A DNA stretch of 48,778 bases, taken from assembly GCA_913065105.1 (NCBI GenBank), contig CAJXZZ010000012.1, forward strand, positions 1 through 48,778, in the 5' to 3' direction. The notes under the pieces are model-generated. The model did no database searches, was not told where the DNA came from, and saw only the letters and a list, made by a program, of their open reading frames with translations. The stretch is from an uncultured Gammaproteobacteria bacterium. Lineage in GTDB: Bacteria; Pseudomonadota; Gammaproteobacteria; SZUA-229. A program made the translations under genes and the position numbers. Every line of letters starts with the position of its first letter. Within the stretch, counting starts at the first letter, position 1. Shown here piece after piece: positions 45,958 through 48,778 of the stretch.

Positions 45958-47070
45958 ATGACAAGTTCAAACATACTATTTATTGGCATGGATGTACATA
46001 AAGAAAGCATAGAAATTGCAATTGCTGACGGTACTAATCATGAAGTGCGTCGCTACGGTAAGATTGGCGGTACGCATGATGCCATGCGTAAAACATTACG
46101 TAAGCTGGTTTCACAGGGGGCGACACTGCACTTTTGTTATGAGGCTGGTCCCTGTGGTTACGAGCTGTATCGTTACCTGGTATCATAAGGCCACGATTGC
46201 TGGGTGGTGGCACCATCGATGATTCCGAAGAGACCTGGCGACAAAGTTAAAACCGATAAACGGGACGCGGTGCAACTGGCGCGTTTGTTACGCGCGGGTG
46301 AACTCACCCCGGTATACGTACCTGATCGTGAGGATGAAGCTATCCGTGATTTATCGCGGGCACGAGAAGATACTATGCTGGTGCAGAAAAGTGCGCGTCA
46401 ACGGCTGAAATCATTTTTGTTACGCCATGACATTCGCTATCAGGGAAAAACTTCCTGGACCGAAGCGCATTTACGTTGGTTAGCGGATGAAGTGCGTTGC
46501 CCATCCCCTGCGCAACAGATCGTATTCCAGGAATACGTCAATGCCGTGACTGAGTCTCAACAACGACTTCAGCGGCTTGATCAACAGATTCTGTATTTTG
46601 TTGAACAGTGGCGACTGTATCCGGCCGTGCAAGCCTTGATGAGTCTGCGCGGCGTGCAAATGATTGTTGCAGTGACCGTTGTCTCCGAGCTCGGCGACTT
46701 AAGCCGTTTCAGCAACCCCAAACAACTGATGAGTTTTTTAGGGCTCAATCCGTCAGAGTACTCAAGTGGTCAACGTCAAACACGTGGACGTATAACCAAA
46801 ACAGGCAATGGCCATGTACGTCGAATCTTAATTGAAGCCGCCTGGTGTTATCGCTATCCGGCTAAAGTAAGTCCTGAAATACAAAAACGACAAGAGAATC
46901 TACCGCTACCGATACGCAACATAGCATGGAAAGCACAATTACGATTAACACAGCGTTATCAACACATGCAAAAAAAAGGCAAACCGCATAATGTCACCGT
47001 TGTTGCGCTTGCTCGTGAACTAGCCGGTTTCATGTGGGCGATAGCAAATGAAGTGAAGTATCCACGGTAA
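45958..47070 (+). pseudogene. IS110-family transposase interrupted by an in-frame TAA
   Basis: IS110 transposases combine a RuvC-like DEDD domain with a serine-containing Transposase_20 domain. The frame runs 45958-47070 without shift but has TAA at 46186-46188, between GYELYRYLVS and [10 protein letters not shown], where a sense codon such as TTA is expected. Acidic residues D12 and E62 precede the stop; D100 and D103 (KTDKRDA) follow it. The C-terminal part has [11 protein letters not shown] and [13 protein letters not shown]. The stop separates the catalytic residues, so the copy is probably inactive unless read through. Translation could restart at GTG 46204, without D12 and E62. Confidence 0.88.
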
Positions 47071-47193
47071 GAAAGTAAGAATAAAAAAACAAAAATGGAC
47101 CATACAAGAATAATAGCGGATCAAGAATAACAATAAAATATGGAAATTTTACCGCAAGATGTGTAAAATAAAATACTTCAAGAGCAAGATCAA

Positions 47194-48027
47194 TTGTTGC
47201 AAAAAATACATGAAAAGCTAAAAACATATTTAAAAAGAGAAATACTGATACGCCCGTCCTGGAGGAAGAAAGTTACGCAAGTTGGCTCAGTGAGTCACAG
47301 GATGGGGATTTCCTTTATCATATTTTCTCGAAGATTAGTGCGTTTTATGAACCACCATGTCACTGATTCGGAATCAGATTGGTTTGTTTATGAGCAAAAA
47401 ACGCTTGATAAGAAGATTAAAGCGGTACTAAAAGACCAGGTTGAAAAATACGGTAGTTATTCCTATTTCTATGGCCATCCGTATCAGTCACTGGGGATTT
47501 TGGGTGTTTACGGTGAACGTTCTACAGAGGAGCGATTCGAGTGCTATGAACTTCGAGATATTATAAAGCATGATGATAGGCTACTCGATATAGGTTGCAA
47601 TTGTGGGTTTATGGCCGTCTACACTGCATTCAGAACAGGTTGTCGCGCAAATGGTATCGATATTAATCCTTATATGACGCGTATTGGAGAACTGTGTGCA
47701 GATTACCTTAGATTATCTGACAGGGTAAACCTGGAAGCGATTAAAATTCATGATTTTAAACCAGATGAGATATATACCGTTGTATTTTCATTCGCTACAC
47801 ATTGGACTGACGACGAAAACTACCGTGTCCCACTCCGTGAGCATTTTGAGCGACTGGCGGGATACCTTGATAACGGTGGGTTGCTAGTATTTGAAAGTCA
47901 TGCAAATGATGTGGGTGATGAAGAATTTTACGCTACCATAGATTCGATTGGTGATATTTTTAGTTTGCAAAGTAAAAAAGACACGGATCAGGCTACTCGT
48001 CACCTTTATCTTTTCAGGAAAGTTTGA
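47194..48027 (+). CDS. SAM-dependent methyltransferase, class I
   Basis: The 277 residues contain a class I SAM-binding domain from about 125 on: motif I LLDIGCNCGFMAVYTA, then the acidic GIDINPY strand-2 end, and a later VVFSFATHW segment. The first ~80 residues are basic with a hydrophobic patch and may bind a membrane or polymer. The only upstream start is TTG 47194 (CAAGAG nearby); ATG 47302 would remove about 36 residues. It lies about 70 bp after the IS110 right repeat and just before a polysaccharide-export ATPase, so it may cap or decorate a glycan. The substrate is unknown. Confidence 0.75.
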   Translation: MLQKIHEKLKTYLKREILIRPSWRKKVTQVGSVSHRMGISFIIFSRRLVRFMNHHVTDSESDWFVYEQKTLDKKIKAVLKDQVEKYGSYSYFYGHPYQSLGILGVYGERSTEERFECYELRDIIKHDDRLLDIGCNCGFMAVYTAFRTGCRANGIDINPYMTRIGELCADYLRLSDRVNLEAIKIHDFKPDEIYTVVFSFATHWTDDENYRVPLREHFERLAGYLDNGGLLVFESHANDVGDEEFYATIDSIGDIFSLQSKKDTDQATRHLYLFRKV

Positions 48028-48053
48028 GAGTTATCTACCTGAGATTTTTTTGA

Positions 48054-48778
48054 ATGAATACTTCGTCAAATGATAGTCTTGAACATGATTATGCACTTCG
48101 GCTTGAAGGCGTTTGTAAATTCTACCCTATTTTATCTCATCCGCTTGATGGGCTTAAATATATTACGAGCATTACATTTGGTAAGCATGAAAAGATTTTT
48201 GACACAGTTAAGTCTGTCAAGGCACTGGATAATATTTCTTTTAGTATTCGGCGTGGTGAACGCATAGGTGTGATAGGTAGGAATGGTGCTGGTAAAAGCA
48301 CCTTGCTGGAGTTGTTGGCTGGAGGGCTAGATTTAACTAAAGGAAGGATTCAAATAAATGGAAGTATATACAGTCTACTTTCTAATAGTGTTGGTTTTAA
48401 TGAAGAGTTATCTGCATATGAAAATGCAAGGAATTTTCTGGGCTACTACGAAATTTCAGGTGAAGATCTTGAGAGACGCCTGAAAGAGATTGAGGACTTT
48501 GTCGAACTTGGAGAATTTTTTTACCAGCCAATAAAGCAATATTCTCTGGGGATGCGAGTAAGAGTTGAATTTGCAACGTCAACAGCAGTTAAGGCAGAAA
48601 TAATAACAATTGATGAAGTACTCGGCGCAGGGGATATGTACTGGGCAGAAAGATGTGCACGACGTATGGAAACTCTTTGCCATAGAGGAAACACGTTAAT
48701 TATAGTATCTCACTCCCTGGATCAGATTATGCGTTATTGTGATCGTGTAATATGGATTGAAAAAGGGAAGATTGTTAT
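48054..48778 (+). CDS. Polysaccharide-export ABC transporter ATPase (Wzt-like), partial
   Basis: The frame opens at ATG 48054 and runs off the right edge after ~241 residues. It is the ATPase of an ABC exporter for O-antigen, capsule or teichoic-acid-like polymers (Wzt/TagH/KpsT group). Visible motifs are Walker A GRNGAGKST (about 76-84), the Q-loop region near SNSVGFNEELS, the signature YSLGMRVRVEFA, Walker B IITIDEVLGAGD, and the switch His in SHSLDQI. The ~45-residue N-terminal extension before the first strand is common in Wzt proteins. Wzt proteins often carry a C-terminal glycan-binding domain, which would lie outside. It probably forms an operon with the methyltransferase 26 bp upstream. 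Confidence 0.9.
   Translation, partial: MNTSSNDSLEHDYALRLEGVCKFYPILSHPLDGLKYITSITFGKHEKIFDTVKSVKALDNISFSIRRGERIGVIGRNGAGKSTLLELLAGGLDLTKGRIQINGSIYSLLSNSVGFNEELSAYENARNFLGYYEISGEDLERRLKEIEDFVELGEFFYQPIKQYSLGMRVRVEFATSTAVKAEIITIDEVLGAGDMYWAERCARRMETLCHRGNTLIIVSHSLDQIMRYCDRVIWIEKGKIV

Larger units (their letters stand above)
45852..47120 (+). mobile_element. IS110-family insertion sequence with subterminal inverted repeats
   Basis: The element is bounded by a perfect 10-bp inverted repeat, TCCGCTATTA (45852-45861) and TAATAGCGGA (47111-47120). Short subterminal repeats of this kind are typical of the IS1111 subgroup. Between them lie a ~96-bp left leader, a transposase frame interrupted by one stop codon, and 40 bp of right non-coding sequence. 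True ends may extend a few bases further, since these repeats are not strictly terminal. A bridge RNA is expected for the family, but I cannot delimit it; the left leader is the larger non-coding part. Confidence 0.8.

Overview
The window is a moderately AT-rich bacterial chromosome segment. Its gene content and order point to a gammaproteobacterium: csiV-mfd, a cox operon with cox11, DUF2909 and surf1, queA-tgt-yajC-secD-secF, a DUF1631 protein, selO and trhO. I cannot name the genus. The first ~2.35 kb does not belong to this background. It holds a lipid-kinase fragment (about 55-450) and a block of archaeal archaellum genes on the minus strand (about 445-2350: flaG fragment, complete flaH, flaI cut just after its Walker A motif). 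Genes are cut at each visible edge of the block, which fits a chimeric assembly or amplification join better than gene transfer.

From 2486 to 12334 is an exopolysaccharide region. It encodes ManC (GDP-mannose), an extended-SDR epimerase plus a TviB/WbpO-type dehydrogenase (UDP-HexNAc uronate), and a fused ATP-sulfurylase/APS-kinase protein (PAPS supply, suggesting a sulfated polymer). It then carries the PrsK/PrsR two-component system, known from organisms with PEP-CTERM/exosortase systems. Directly behind prsR is a good sigma-54 promoter with two upstream dyads. It drives an Arg/Asp-rich 47-residue ORF, the most intriguing small element here.

From 12394 to 19620: csiV and mfd (minus), then a sterol-desaturase-family hydroxylase overlapping a TVP38-rhodanese fusion (plus), a REP-associated transposase remnant with REP-like motifs, and a Phd/YefM-ParE type toxin-antitoxin pair with a dyad over its promoter. 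From 20227 to 27943 is the aa3-type cytochrome c oxidase operon (coxB with fused cytochrome c, coxA, ctaG, coxC, DUF2909 on the opposite strand, surf1, an SCO-like protein, ctaB, sco). The heme A synthase gene usually found before ctaB is absent.

From 28059 to 33730 (minus) is queA-tgt-yajC-secD-secF. From 33806 to 44232 are housekeeping and accessory genes: an HMA domain protein, a rhodanese, ppnP, selO, a DsbA-like protein, DUF1631, an antitoxin-like protein, a GST, SemiSWEET, trhO, an AGCS symporter and a TSUP permease. A 458-bp hairpin-rich spacer follows, then a secreted protein of unknown function, an IS110-family element with a nonsense-interrupted transposase, and the start of a second polysaccharide locus (methyltransferase and a Wzt-like ABC ATPase running off the right edge). 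No tRNA, rRNA or CRISPR array was seen.
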